A stretch of DNA of 64,000 nt, taken from assembly GCF_017744435.1 (NCBI RefSeq), contig NZ_JAGIBG010000012.1, positions 77,633 to 141,632 on the forward strand. Reading direction: 5' to 3'. The position numbers and the translations under genes were made by a program. Numbering within the stretch: position 1 is the first letter of the stretch; every line of letters begins with the position of its first letter. The notes below the pieces were generated by a model that saw nothing but the letters and a program-made list of their open reading frames with translations, searched no databases and was not told the origin of the DNA. The stretch comes from Pseudomonas sp. (GTDB lineage: Bacteria > Pseudomonadota > Gammaproteobacteria > Pseudomonadales > Pseudomonadaceae). Below, piece by piece: positions 1 through 8,153 of the stretch.

Positions 1-12
1 TGCGAAGGTTAC

Positions 13-88
13 GTCCCCTTCGTCTAGTGGCCTAGGACACCGCCCTTTCACGGCGGTAACAGGGGTTCGAGTCCCCTAGGGGACGCCA
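13..88 (+). tRNA. tRNA-Glu (TTC)
   Basis: A full 76-nt cloverleaf with encoded CCA. The acceptor GTCCCCT pairs with AGGGGAC, the anticodon stem CCGCC/GGCGG closes a loop with TTC at 47-49, and the T-loop TTCGAGT is canonical. The discriminator base is G, followed by CCA. It is probably the last gene of a tRNA cluster to the left, because no promoter is visible in the 12 bases before it. Confidence 0.97.
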
Positions 89-206
89 TTTTTACCCGCG
101 TTTTGCGGGACTTTAAAGGCTCATTCGCTTATTGAATGGGCCTTTTGTTTTTCTCCCTTCCTAAAAATCCCGGCGCCGACAAGTGGTGGCAAATTCTGCT
201 TGCCAA

Positions 207-244
207 AAAATATGATGAGAATAATATTTCGATCATCATATTTT
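207..244. promoter_or_regulatory. TetR operator-like palindrome
   Basis: Two perfect 12-bp arms (AAAATATGATGA at 207-218 and its reverse complement at 233-244) flank a 14-bp AT-rich spacer. The element ends 17 bp before the proposed start of the TetR gene, in an AT-rich pocket within GC-rich sequence. TetR-family proteins commonly repress their own genes from such sites. Autoregulation is an inference. No T-run follows, so it is not a terminator. Confidence 0.6.
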
Positions 245-261
245 GCGAGACGAGCCGCCGA

Positions 262-801
262 ATGAGCGACAAGAAGAGCAAGACCCGCGAACGCATTCTT
301 GAAGCGGCCCGCAGCGCGCTGATCCAGCATGGCCCGGCCGAACCGAGCGTCAGCCAGGTCATGGGCGCGGCAGGCCTGACCGTTGGTGGTTTCTATGCAC
401 ACTTCGAGAGCAAGGACGAGCTCATGCTCGAGGCCTTCCGCCAGTTGTTGAGCGAGCGCCGTGCCTTGCTTGCCCAGGTCGACCCGAACCTGGATGGGGA
501 AGGGCGTCGGGCTTTGGTCAGCGCCTTCTACCTGTCGCGCAAGCACCGTGACGCCGAAGTGCATGCCTGCCCGCTGCCCAACTCGCTCGGCGAGATGCAG
601 CGCCTGCCCGAAGCCTTCCGTGAGGTGCTGGCCGAGCATATCGAGCTGATGACGGCGGCCATGGTCGACCGCCCGGAAGACGCCGACAAAGCCTTGGCTG
701 ACCTGGCCTTGATGATTGGTGGCCTGGCCCTGGCGCGGGCCTTGGGCCCGGGTGAGTTGTCTGATCGCATTTTGCGTGCCGCCAAGTCGGCAGTTCTCTG
801 A
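262..801 (+). CDS. TetR/AcrR-family transcriptional regulator
   Basis: This 179-aa regulator has an N-terminal TetR helix-turn-helix at about residues 8-55 (KTRERILEAAR, then GLTVGGFYAHFESKDEL, the classic recognition-helix region) and a C-terminal ligand domain resembling TetR_C regulators. The reading frame is open upstream to an ATG at 136, but that extension would translate the palindrome at 207-244 and is unlike the family. I therefore start at the ATG before SDKKSK, although its Shine-Dalgarno is weak. An alpha/beta hydrolase begins 24 bp downstream in the same direction and is the likely co-transcribed target. The ligand is unknown. Confidence 0.88.
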   Translation: MSDKKSKTRERILEAARSALIQHGPAEPSVSQVMGAAGLTVGGFYAHFESKDELMLEAFRQLLSERRALLAQVDPNLDGEGRRALVSAFYLSRKHRDAEVHACPLPNSLGEMQRLPEAFREVLAEHIELMTAAMVDRPEDADKALADLALMIGGLALARALGPGELSDRILRAAKSAVL

Positions 802-825
802 TACCCCTGATCCTGGAGCAAGGCA

Positions 826-1653
826 ATGACTACCCTGAGCTGGATTCGTGGCGTGAATGGCACCCTGGGTCGACTGGCCCCCGAACACATTGCCGGCAAG
901 ATGCGCCGTGCCTTCATGACCCCGCGCAACCTGCCGCCCCGGCAGTGGGAGCTGCCGCTGCTGGCCAGTGCCGAGCGCATCACCTTGCGCTTCGGCCTGT
1001 CGGCCTTGCGTTGGGGCAAGGGGCCGACGGTGTTGCTGATGCATGGCTGGGAGGGGCGCCCAACCCAGTTCGCGGCGCTGATCGAAACCCTGGTGCAGGC
1101 GGGGCATACGGTGGTATCGCTGGAGGGTCCGGCCCATGGCCGCTCGCCCGGCCAGCAGGCGCACGTGGTGCTGTTTGCCCGGGCGCTGCTGGAAGCGGCC
1201 GCCGAGCTACCGCCTTTGCGCGCCGTGATCGGTCATTCCATGGGGGGCGCCAGTGTGTTGCTGGCCCTGCAGATGGGGCTGCGTGCCGAGGCCGCAGTGA
1301 GCATTGCGGCGCCAGCGCAGTTGCTCGATGTACTGCGTGGTTTTGCCCGTCGTCTGGGCTTGCCGGCGCGGGCCAGGGCGGCGTTCATTCGTCAGGTCGA
1401 ACAGGATGTCGGCATGCAGATCGCCCGTCTCGATGTCAGTGGCTATCAGCTTGAGCTGCCGGGGCTGGTGGTGCATGCCGCAGATGACGCGCTGGTGCCT
1501 GCGGGTGAGGCGCAGGTCATCCACAAGGCCTGGTTCGACAGCCGGCTGATGCTGCTGGAGGAGGGCGGGCACCAGCGCGTGCTGGCTGATCCGCGCCTGG
1601 GCGAGGCGGTGCTCGAGCTGCTGGCCCGTGAACCTGCGCGGCAGAGTGCTTGA
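826..1653 (+). CDS. alpha/beta hydrolase
   Basis: A 275-aa alpha/beta-fold hydrolase. The oxyanion-region HGW motif (LLMHGWEGR, about residue 70), the nucleophile elbow GHSMGG (about 139-144) and a C-terminal GGHQR with the probable catalytic His are all present, with Asp in HAADDALV as the likely acid. A GGAG Shine-Dalgarno lies about 8 bp before the ATG. It follows the TetR gene closely and precedes a hotdog thioesterase, so the three may form one operon handling an ester or thioester. The substrate cannot be read from the sequence. Confidence 0.85.
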   Translation: MTTLSWIRGVNGTLGRLAPEHIAGKMRRAFMTPRNLPPRQWELPLLASAERITLRFGLSALRWGKGPTVLLMHGWEGRPTQFAALIETLVQAGHTVVSLEGPAHGRSPGQQAHVVLFARALLEAAAELPPLRAVIGHSMGGASVLLALQMGLRAEAAVSIAAPAQLLDVLRGFARRLGLPARARAAFIRQVEQDVGMQIARLDVSGYQLELPGLVVHAADDALVPAGEAQVIHKAWFDSRLMLLEEGGHQRVLADPRLGEAVLELLAREPARQSA

Positions 1654-1696
1654 ACATCCGTTACACTCGGCCCGTTCACTGACATTGGGAGCGGGC

Positions 1697-2131
1697 ATGA
1701 GCTGGGACCTGGCAACGCCATTCATCATCGACCTGCGCGTCGGCAGCGAGGACATCGACGGCCTCGGCCACGCCAACAACGCGGTCTACGTCACCTGGCT
1801 GGAGCGCTGCGCCTGGCGCCACTCCCAGCGCCTGGGCCTGGATCTGGCCGAATACCGGCGCCTGGACCGGGCCATGGCGGTGGTGCGCCACGAAATCGAC
1901 TACCTCGCCGCAGGCTACGAAGACGATGAGCTGCAACTGGCCACCTGGATCATCGACTGGGACCAGCGCCTGCGCATGACCCGGCGCTTCCAGCTCAAGC
2001 GTCCACGCGATGGTGTGACCTTGCTGCGTGCGCAGACCACCTTCGCCTGCATCGAGCTGTCCAGCGGCAAGCCCAAGCGCATGCCGGCAGAGTTCCTCGA
2101 CGGTTATGGGCCGGCGCTGATCGGCAGCTGA
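1697..2131 (+). CDS. acyl-CoA thioesterase, hotdog (4HBT) family
   Basis: A 144-aa single hotdog-domain protein of the 4-hydroxybenzoyl-CoA thioesterase/YbgC type. The diagnostic region DIDGLGHANNAVYVTWLE (about residues 16-33) carries the family's G-H-x-N-N signature. The start was chosen at MSWDL because GGGAGCGGGC precedes it. An earlier in-frame start at 1628 would lie inside the hydrolase gene and lacks a family match. It sits 43 bp after the hydrolase and is followed by a probable terminator. The physiological acyl-CoA substrate is unknown. Confidence 0.85.
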   Translation: MSWDLATPFIIDLRVGSEDIDGLGHANNAVYVTWLERCAWRHSQRLGLDLAEYRRLDRAMAVVRHEIDYLAAGYEDDELQLATWIIDWDQRLRMTRRFQLKRPRDGVTLLRAQTTFACIELSSGKPKRMPAEFLDGYGPALIGS

Positions 2132-2132
2132 A

Positions 2133-2166
2133 GCGGCAGCATTTTTTGCTAGACTGCCGCCTTTTT
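2133..2166 (+). terminator. Rho-independent terminator after thioesterase gene
   Basis: Seven-base-pair GC-rich stem (GCGGCAG at 2133-2139, CTGCCGC at 2154-2160) with a T-rich 14-nt loop, followed directly by CTTTTTC. It starts 2 bp after the thioesterase stop codon. It separates that gene from dusC. Confidence 0.55.
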
Positions 2167-2182
2167 CCGCCGAGACCCAGAC

Positions 2183-3154
2183 ATGCAAATTGCCCTGGCC
2201 CCCATGGAGGGGCTGGTCGACAACATCCTGCGCGACGTCCTGACCCGAGTGGGCGGCATCGATTGGTGCGTCACCGAGTTCATCCGCGTGTGCGACCGCC
2301 TGCTGCCGGCGTCCTCGTTCGACAAGCTCGCCCCTGAGCTGCGCCAGGGTGCACGCACGGCGGCTGGCGTGCCGATGCGCGTGCAGTTGCTGGGTTCGGA
2401 CCCGGTATGCCTGGCGGAAAACGCCGCGCTGGCCTGCGAACTGGGCGCGCCGGTCATCGACCTGAACTTTGGCTGCCCGGCCAAGACCGTGAACAAGTCG
2501 CGTGGCGGCGCGGTGCTGCTCAAGGAGCCGGAGTTGCTGCATGCCATCGTCCGTGAAGTGCGGCGTGCGGTGCCGGCGCATATCCCGGTCACTTCCAAGA
2601 TGCGCCTGGGTTTCGACAGCCCGGATGGGGCGCTGGAGTGCGCCACGGCCTTGGCCGAGGGCGGCTCGGCGCACCTGGTGGTGCATGCGCGGACCAAGGT
2701 TGAAGGCTACAAGCCACCCGCTCACTGGGAGTGGGTGGCGCGGGTGCAGGATGTGGTTCGGGTGCCGGTGTTTGCCAACGGTGAAATCTGGACCGTTGAC
2801 GACTGGCGGCGTTGCCGCGAGGTCAGCGGTGCCGAAGACATCATGCTGGGGCGCGGGCTGGTGTCGCGCCCGGACCTGGCCCTGCAGATCGCGGCGGCGC
2901 GTGATGGGCGCGAATACCAGCCGATGAGCTGGGATCAGTTGCTGCCATTGCTGCGCGAGTTCTGGCGCCAGGCCCAGGCCAAGCTGTCGCCGCGCTATGC
3001 GCCGGGGCGGATGAAGCAGTGGTTGGCGATGCTGACCCGCAGTTATCCCGAGGCGGTGGTGTTGTTTGCCGAGTTGCGTAGAGAGGACGATTGCGCCCGC
3101 ATCAGCCGGTTGCTTGGCGTTGAGGCGACCACCGTTGAGGCATGTGTTGCCTGA
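2183..3154 (+). CDS. dusC: tRNA-dihydrouridine(16) synthase DusC
   Basis: This 323-aa flavoenzyme reduces uridine 16 in the tRNA D-loop using NADPH and FMN. It begins with the Dus TIM-barrel strand [23 protein letters not shown] (about 96-110) contains the catalytic Cys, which donates the proton, and HARTKVEGY and NGEIW are further FMN/RNA-contact motifs of the family. Length matches DusC, as do the short N-terminus and the [11 protein letters not shown] region, rather than DusA or DusB. It stands alone between a terminator and a REP pair. The Shine-Dalgarno is weak. Confidence 0.93.
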   Translation: MQIALAPMEGLVDNILRDVLTRVGGIDWCVTEFIRVCDRLLPASSFDKLAPELRQGARTAAGVPMRVQLLGSDPVCLAENAALACELGAPVIDLNFGCPAKTVNKSRGGAVLLKEPELLHAIVREVRRAVPAHIPVTSKMRLGFDSPDGALECATALAEGGSAHLVVHARTKVEGYKPPAHWEWVARVQDVVRVPVFANGEIWTVDDWRRCREVSGAEDIMLGRGLVSRPDLALQIAAARDGREYQPMSWDQLLPLLREFWRQAQAKLSPRYAPGRMKQWLAMLTRSYPEAVVLFAELRREDDCARISRLLGVEATTVEACVA

Positions 3155-3157
3155 TCT

Positions 3158-3250
3158 GGCCCCTTCGCGGGCACGCCCGCTCCCACAGGGATAGCACAAG
3201 ACTTGAGGGCAGTGCTGTACCTGTGGGAGCGGGCGCGCCCGCGAAAAGCC
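3158..3250. repeat. REP pair (inverted), class A
   Basis: Two copies of the Pseudomonas REP core in opposite orientation: CCCCTTCGCGGGCACGCCCG with CTCCCACAGG at 3158-3189, and the reverse orientation, CTGTGGGAGCGGGCGCGCCC with GCGAA, at 3221-3250. About 30 bp separates them. The element lies in the gap between dusC and ibpA, and it may also act as a 3' RNA stabiliser or terminator. Confidence 0.85.
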
Positions 3251-3282
3251 CAACACTGATTTCAGATTTTTTCAGCTCGCCC

Positions 3283-3308
3283 CTTGAAAGCTTTCCCGCC
3301 GACCTTAT
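3283..3308 (+). promoter_or_regulatory. sigma32-type heat-shock promoter of ibpA
   Basis: CTTGAAA at 3283-3289 matches the sigma32 -35 consensus exactly. After a 13-bp spacer comes ACCTTAT, a partial match to the CCCCATnT -10 element. It lies about 70-95 bp before the ibpA start, which is typical for a heat-shock promoter with a structured leader. This is a motif match only. Confidence 0.55.
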
Positions 3309-3316
3309 CTCTTGAG

Positions 3317-3373
3317 TACGCGATGCCGAAGTCGGGTCGCGTAGTGACTTTACTTGCTGAATCTCAGGAGTTT
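3317..3373 (+). ncRNA. ROSE-type RNA thermometer in the ibpA leader
   Basis: The leader has two stems. The first pairs TACGCGA (3317-3323) with TCGCGTA (3337-3343). The second sits just before the gene: ACTTGCT folds onto AGGAGT (3366-3371), masking the Shine-Dalgarno, with one G left bulged opposite it. A U-U-G-C-U strand facing AGGAG with a bulged G is the hallmark of ROSE thermometers. Short ROSE-like elements are known before Pseudomonas ibpA. Translation should open on heating. Confidence 0.8.
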
Positions 3374-3379
3374 ATGACC

Positions 3380-3823
3380 ATGACTACCGCTTTCTCTCTC
3401 GCTCCACTGTTCCGCCATTCCGTTGGCTTCGACCGTTTCAATGACCTGTTCGAATCCGCGGCACGCAATGAGGCGGGTAGCAGCTACCCTCCCTACAACG
3501 TGGAAAAACATGGCGATGACCACTATCGCATCGTGGTTGCCGCAGCCGGTTTCCAGGAGCAGGACCTCGACCTGCAAGTCGAAAAGGGTGTCCTGACCGT
3601 CATCGGTGGCAAGCGCGAAAACGGCGCCGCTGAAGTGACCTACCTGCACCAGGGGATTGCCCAGCGCGCCTTCAAGCTGTCGTTCCGCCTGGCTGACCAT
3701 ATCGAGGTCAAGTCGGCGGGCCTGGCCAACGGCCTGCTCAGCATCGATCTGCTGCGCATCGTGCCTGAAGAGGCCAAGGCCAAACGCATCCCGATCAATG
3801 GCGACAAGCCGGCTCTGAACTGA
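3380..3823 (+). CDS. ibpA: small heat-shock protein IbpA (Hsp20)
   Basis: A 147-aa alpha-crystallin-domain holdase that binds unfolding proteins and aggregates in the cytoplasm. After an N-terminal arm (FSLAPLFRHSVGFDRFNDLFE) the alpha-crystallin domain spans about residues 35-130, with PPYNVEKHGDDHYRIVVAAAGF and the strand GLLSIDL near the C-terminus. A short C-terminal tail carries the IPI motif (KRIPING) that docks between dimers. AGGAG at 3366-3370 lies 9 nt before this ATG and only 3 nt before an in-frame ATG at 3374, so the second was preferred. The sigma32 promoter and ROSE leader indicate heat control at two levels. Confidence 0.94.
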   Translation: MTTAFSLAPLFRHSVGFDRFNDLFESAARNEAGSSYPPYNVEKHGDDHYRIVVAAAGFQEQDLDLQVEKGVLTVIGGKRENGAAEVTYLHQGIAQRAFKLSFRLADHIEVKSAGLANGLLSIDLLRIVPEEAKAKRIPINGDKPALN

Positions 3824-3835
3824 GTTCGGCGGGAT

Positions 3836-3868
3836 GAAAGAAAGGGCACCTTCGGGTGCCCTTTCTTC
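3836..3868. terminator. bidirectional terminator between ibpA and the GGDEF/EAL gene
   Basis: A near-perfect stem of about 14 bp (GAAAGAAAGGGCACC / GGTGCCCTTTCTT) with a stable TTCG tetraloop. It has A-rich and T-rich flanks on both sides. The two genes converge on it, so it can serve both. Confidence 0.85.
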
Positions 3869-3871
3869 GTT

Positions 3872-6800
3872 TCAGTAATCCGCCGGTGCTTCCAGCAACA
3901 TCTGCCTGAACTCCGGCAGCGGCAGCGGCCGGCTGTGCAGGTAGCCCTGGTACAGGTGGCAGCCCAGGCGTTCGAGGAACGCCAGTTGCTCGGTCAGCTC
4001 CACCCCTTCGGCAATCACTGCCAGGTCCAGGCTACGGGCCATGGCCACGATGGCGCGGACAATCTCGGCATCGTTGGGGTCTTCCGGCGCGTCGCGGACG
4101 AACGTCTGGTCGATTTTCAGCGCATCCACCGGCAGGCGCTTGAGGTAGGTCAACGAGGAATAGCCGGTACCGAAGTCGTCCATGGCAAAGCTCACGCCGT
4201 AGCGCTTGAGTTCACGCATCTTGCTGATGGTGTCTTCCAGGTTCTGGATGACGATGCCCTCGGTGATCTCCAGTTTCAGCATCTGCCGCGGCAGGTGATA
4301 GTCGTCCAGGCTGCGCAGCACCCGCTCGACGAAATCGTTCTGGCGGAACTGCCGCGGGCTGATGTTCACGCACAGGCTGAAGTCATTGGCGTCGATCAGG
4401 CCGTCTTCCAGCAAGTGTGCACAAGCGTCGCAGGCTTCGTCGAGGATCCAGCTGCCAACTTCGAGAATCAGGCCGCTTTCTTCCAGTACCTGAATGAATT
4501 GCGCGGGAGGTTGCTGGCCCAGCTGTGGATGGTGCCAGCGCAGCAGCACTTCGGCACCGACGATGCGATTGTCGCGGGCATCGACCTGGGGCTGGAAATG
4601 CAAGGCCAGCTCGCCGCGGGCCAGGGCCAGGCGCAGGTCGCTCTCCATGCGCAGGCGCTCGCTGGCGGCCTTTTGCATGGTGGTGTGGAATAGCTGGGTG
4701 GTGTTGCGCCCAGAGTCCTTGGCCCGGTACAGGGCAATATCGGCGCGCTTGAGCAGGTCGGCCGGGGTCGCACCATGGTCGGGGATCAGCGCCACACCGA
4801 TGCTCGGTGTCACCTGCAGGCGCTGGCCGTCCAGCGACATCGGCTCGGCCAGCAGTTCGCGCAAGGTGTCGGCAAGCTCGCGGACCTTGCTTTCCACGGC
4901 CTCGCGGCTGCCTTCCAGACCGCTGAGCAGCACCACGAACTCATCGCCACCCAGGCGCGCCACGGTGTCTTCCAGGCGTACGCTGGCCTCCAGGCGGGCG
5001 GTAATGATCTTCAGCACCGTGTCGCCTACCGGGTGGCCGAGCGAGTCGTTGATGTGCTTGAAGTGGTCGAGGTCGAGGAACAGCAGCGCGCCACGCAGGT
5101 TGTGGCGGCGCAGCAGGGCGATCTGCTGGCTCAGGCGGTCCATCAGCAAGGCGCGGTTGGGCAGGTTGGTCAGCGGGTCGTGGTAGGCGAGGTGGCGGAT
5201 CTGCGCCTGGGCGTTCTTCAGCTGGCTGACATCGCGGGCGGTCAGCAGCAGGCAGTCGACCTCATTGAGGCTGATCGGCTCCACCGACACCTCCACAGTG
5301 AGGATGTCGCCGCGCTTGTTGCGCCCCAGCATCTCCCGGTGGTGCACCCGGCCGCGCTCCTTGAGCTCGGTGAGCAGGGCGCTGCGCTGCTTGTCGTCGG
5401 CCCAGATGCCGATTTCGTAGACGCTGCGGCCGATCACTTCGTCAGCGCTGTAGCCGGTCAGCCGGCAGAAGCCGTCGTTGACTTCCAGGTAGCGGCCACT
5501 GCGGCGTTCGGTGATGGTGATGGCGTCGGGGCTGGAGTGGAAGGCCTTGGCGAACTTCTCTTCGCTGGATTTGAGCGCCGCCTCGGCGCGTTGCTGCTGG
5601 GTGATGTCGCGCAGGGTGGTGACGCTGCACGGCTGGTCATCGACGCTGATCAGGCGGCTGGCGATGACACAGGTCAGCGGCGAGCCATTGCGGTGGTTGA
5701 CCACCACCGCCACATTGCTCAGTGCCTGTTCGCGAATCACCCGTTCGATGCGCTGGGCGCGTTCGATCGATTCGGCCCACAGGCCGATCTCTTCGGCGGT
5801 GCGGCCGATCACCTGTTCGGCATTCCAGCCGAAAGTCTGGGTGAAGGCCGGGTTGATCTCGATGAACTGGCCCGTGTCCTGGCGGGTCACGCAGATCGGG
5901 TCGGGGCTGACCTGGAACAGGCTGGCGAATTTTTCTTCCGAGGCGCTCAGGCGCTGTTCGCGTTCAACTTGCTCGGTGATATCGAGCAAGGTGCCCGCCA
6001 TCCGCAACGGGTTGCCCTGGTCATCGCGATACAGGCGTGCACGGCTTTCGATGTAGCGCGAGGTGCCGTTTTCCAGTTGCACGCGGTAGGTGATCTGGTA
6101 GTTGCCGGCCGGGCCCTCGCGCAGGCTGCGGTAGGCCTGGCGCATGCTGGCGCGCTCGTGTTCCGGTACGCCTTCGAAGAACGAGTCGAACGACTCATGG
6201 AACGGCACCGGGTCCAGCCCGTGCAGTTGTGCAGCGCGGGCCGAGCCGTAGAGCATGCCGCTGGGGATGTGCCAGTCCCAGGTGCCCAGTTGCGCCGAGT
6301 CCAGCGCCAGGTCGAGGCGCTCCTGGCTGTCCTTGAGGGCCTGTTCGGCGCGTTTGCGCTCGGTGGTGTCGACGAAGGTGCTGATCAGGTAGGTGACGCC
6401 CTCCATCTCGATGCTCTGGGTGCACAGGATGCCGTCGTGGAGCTTGCCGGTGCTGGCGCGAAACTGCACTTCCATGATCGTCGGGCCGTGGTTGCTGCGG
6501 GTGGCCTCGATAACCTGATGGCGTTGTTCGGGGTTGACCCACAGGCCCAGCTCGATGCTGGTCTTGCCGATCACCTGGCCGCCGGGCCAGCCGAACATGT
6601 CCTCGAAGTGCTGGTTGACCTCGATGATCATGCCGTCCTGGCGGCGGCTCAGCAAAATGGCGTTGGGGCTCAGGTGGAACAGCGTGGCGAAGCGCTTTTC
6701 CGAGTTGATCAGCGCGGTTTCCCGCTCGCGCTGGCGGGTGATTTCGCGGATCACCCCGATCATCTGCCGTCGGCCGTGGCGGTCGTGGGTCAGGCTGCCG

Positions 6801-7168
6801 TTGATTTCCAGCCAGTGCAGGCTGCCGTCCGGCCAGCGGATGCGATGGCGCATGGCCTGTTCCACCGGCTCGCCATTGACCACAGCGTGGAACAGCTGGC
6901 GGGTGCGGGCGCGGTCTTCTTCCGGTAGCAGGTCGAGGTAGTCGATGTCGTTGGGCAGCGGGCGTTGCGGGTCGAAGCCGAACAGTGCCTGGGTGCCCCG
7001 TGACCAGCTGATCCGACCGGTGTCGATATCCCACAGCCAGGCACCCAGGCGTGCGCCATTGAGTGCGGCCAGCAGCTGCGGGGCGTTCTGCCAGGCCTGC
7101 TCCGATTCCTGCGGGTCGGCCGCAGGGATACGCGGCAGGCGCGGAAAGCGATTTGCTGATTTGGGCAT
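3872..7168 (-). CDS. PAS-PAS-PAS-PAS-PAS-GGDEF-EAL cyclic-di-GMP protein
   Basis: A roughly 1098-aa soluble sensor protein. Five tandem PAS domains of about 120 residues each fill residues ~25-660, with typical PAC ends such as GVIREITRQRERE and TLLDITEQVERE. A GGDEF domain (~670-830) keeps GGDEF and an RxxD inhibitory site (RLED) five residues before it. The EAL domain (~845-1095) has EVL for EAL but keeps the N of NISPRQF, E of LKLEITEG, DDFGTGYSS, the K of ALKID and the E of IAEGVE. Both activities therefore look possible. No membrane segment is seen. The start at 7168 has AAAGG 10 nt upstream; an ATG at 7201 is also in frame but lacks a ribosome-binding site. The signal sensed is unknown. 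Confidence 0.92.
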   Translation of the reverse strand: MPKSANRFPRLPRIPAADPQESEQAWQNAPQLLAALNGARLGAWLWDIDTGRISWSRGTQALFGFDPQRPLPNDIDYLDLLPEEDRARTRQLFHAVVNGEPVEQAMRHRIRWPDGSLHWLEINGSLTHDRHGRRQMIGVIREITRQRERETALINSEKRFATLFHLSPNAILLSRRQDGMIIEVNQHFEDMFGWPGGQVIGKTSIELGLWVNPEQRHQVIEATRSNHGPTIMEVQFRASTGKLHDGILCTQSIEMEGVTYLISTFVDTTERKRAEQALKDSQERLDLALDSAQLGTWDWHIPSGMLYGSARAAQLHGLDPVPFHESFDSFFEGVPEHERASMRQAYRSLREGPAGNYQITYRVQLENGTSRYIESRARLYRDDQGNPLRMAGTLLDITEQVEREQRLSASEEKFASLFQVSPDPICVTRQDTGQFIEINPAFTQTFGWNAEQVIGRTAEEIGLWAESIERAQRIERVIREQALSNVAVVVNHRNGSPLTCVIASRLISVDDQPCSVTTLRDITQQQRAEAALKSSEEKFAKAFHSSPDAITITERRSGRYLEVNDGFCRLTGYSADEVIGRSVYEIGIWADDKQRSALLTELKERGRVHHREMLGRNKRGDILTVEVSVEPISLNEVDCLLLTARDVSQLKNAQAQIRHLAYHDPLTNLPNRALLMDRLSQQIALLRRHNLRGALLFLDLDHFKHINDSLGHPVGDTVLKIITARLEASVRLEDTVARLGGDEFVVLLSGLEGSREAVESKVRELADTLRELLAEPMSLDGQRLQVTPSIGVALIPDHGATPADLLKRADIALYRAKDSGRNTTQLFHTTMQKAASERLRMESDLRLALARGELALHFQPQVDARDNRIVGAEVLLRWHHPQLGQQPPAQFIQVLEESGLILEVGSWILDEACDACAHLLEDGLIDANDFSLCVNISPRQFRQNDFVERVLRSLDDYHLPRQMLKLEITEGIVIQNLEDTISKMRELKRYGVSFAMDDFGTGYSSLTYLKRLPVDALKIDQTFVRDAPEDPNDAEIVRAIVAMARSLDLAVIAEGVELTEQLAFLERLGCHLYQGYLHSRPLPLPEFRQMLLEAPADY

Positions 7169-7229
7169 TGGTACCAGACCTTTGGCGTATGACGCGTCCA
7201 TGAGTTGGAAATGCCGAGCTGACGACCGG

Positions 7230-8108
7230 TCAGGCGGACCCTGCGTGGCTGTCGAGCAGGGCCATGAAGGCCCTTGCAGCGTTCGATAGCGTGCGCTCCG
7301 TGTGCAGAATGTAGCCTAGCTGGCGCGACAGCTGTATGCCGGGCAAGGCGATCGGTGCAACCTGATCATCCAGCATAGTCCGGGGCAGCACACTCCACGC
7401 CAGGCCGATCGAGACCATCATCTTGATGGTCTCCAGGTAGTTGGTGCTCATGGCGATGTTCGGCGTCAGGCCCTGGCTTTCGAACAGGCGCTGGACGATG
7501 TGGTGGGTGAAGGTATTGCCGCCGGGGAATACCGCCGGGTGGCGGGCGACATCGGCGAGGCTGACCGCCTGGTTGCTGGCCAGTGGATGCTCGGGCGCCG
7601 CCACGAAATCCAGGGCGTCGTCCCATACCGGTACGGCCCTGACCAGGTGGTGAGGCTCGGGAGCGAGGGTAATGACGGCAATTTCAGCGCGGCCATGGAG
7701 GATTTCATCGTAGGCCTGTTCTGAATCCATGAACTGAATATCCAACGCCACCGCAGGGTGCTGGCGGGTGAATGCCCGCAACAGCGGCGGCAGGCGGTGC
7801 AGGCCGATATGGTGGCTGGTGGCCAGGGTCAGGCGACCGCTCACCTCGCCGTTGAGGTTGGTCAGCGCCCGTCGGGTATCATCGAGGACGTTGAGGATCT
7901 GGTATGCGCGGGGCAGCAGGGCGCGGCCGGCTTCGGTCAGGGTCACCTCGCGGCCCAGGCGATCGAACAGGCGTACGTCCAGTTGCTGTTCCAGGCCGGC
8001 GATGCGTTTGCTGATGGCTGGCTGGGTCAGGAACAGGCGTTCGCCAGCGCCAGAGAAGCTGCCGGTCTCGGCAATGGCAATGAACGCGCTCAGGTTGGCC
8101 AGGTCCAC
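7230..8108 (-). CDS. LysR-family regulator divergent from leuC
   Basis: A 292-aa LysR-type regulator. The N-terminal winged helix (FIAIAETGSFSGAGERLFLTQPAISKRI) covers about residues 8-66, and the substrate-binding domain starts near residue 90. The frame can be opened further upstream only from a TTG. I start at GTG (VDLANLSAF) because AAAAGGAA precedes it. It is transcribed away from leuC, and a T-N11-A box lies in the shared gap, so it probably controls leuCD and itself. The effector is unknown; a leucine-pathway intermediate is a reasonable guess. Confidence 0.88.
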   Translation of the reverse strand: MDLANLSAFIAIAETGSFSGAGERLFLTQPAISKRIAGLEQQLDVRLFDRLGREVTLTEAGRALLPRAYQILNVLDDTRRALTNLNGEVSGRLTLATSHHIGLHRLPPLLRAFTRQHPAVALDIQFMDSEQAYDEILHGRAEIAVITLAPEPHHLVRAVPVWDDALDFVAAPEHPLASNQAVSLADVARHPAVFPGGNTFTHHIVQRLFESQGLTPNIAMSTNYLETIKMMVSIGLAWSVLPRTMLDDQVAPIALPGIQLSRQLGYILHTERTLSNAARAFMALLDSHAGSA

Positions 8109-8153
8109 GATTTCGGATTCCTTTTGGTTATCCAAAGCATAAAAATTATGAAT

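Noticed and set aside
136-801. Longer TetR ORF starting at 136
   Set aside because: It would code through the perfect palindrome, adds 42 residues with no family match, and begins in the tRNA trailer region.
3158-3250. CRISPR-like repeats among the repeated intergenic sequences
   Set aside because: Copies are dispersed, inverted and paired, with no regular spacers and no cas genes. They are REP elements.
3934-6930. Long plus-strand ORFs (252 and 717 aa) opposite the GGDEF/EAL gene
   Set aside because: They are antisense to a gene with clear PAS, GGDEF and EAL motifs, and their residue makeup (rich in Ala, Gln, Val, His) is that of a high-GC shadow frame.
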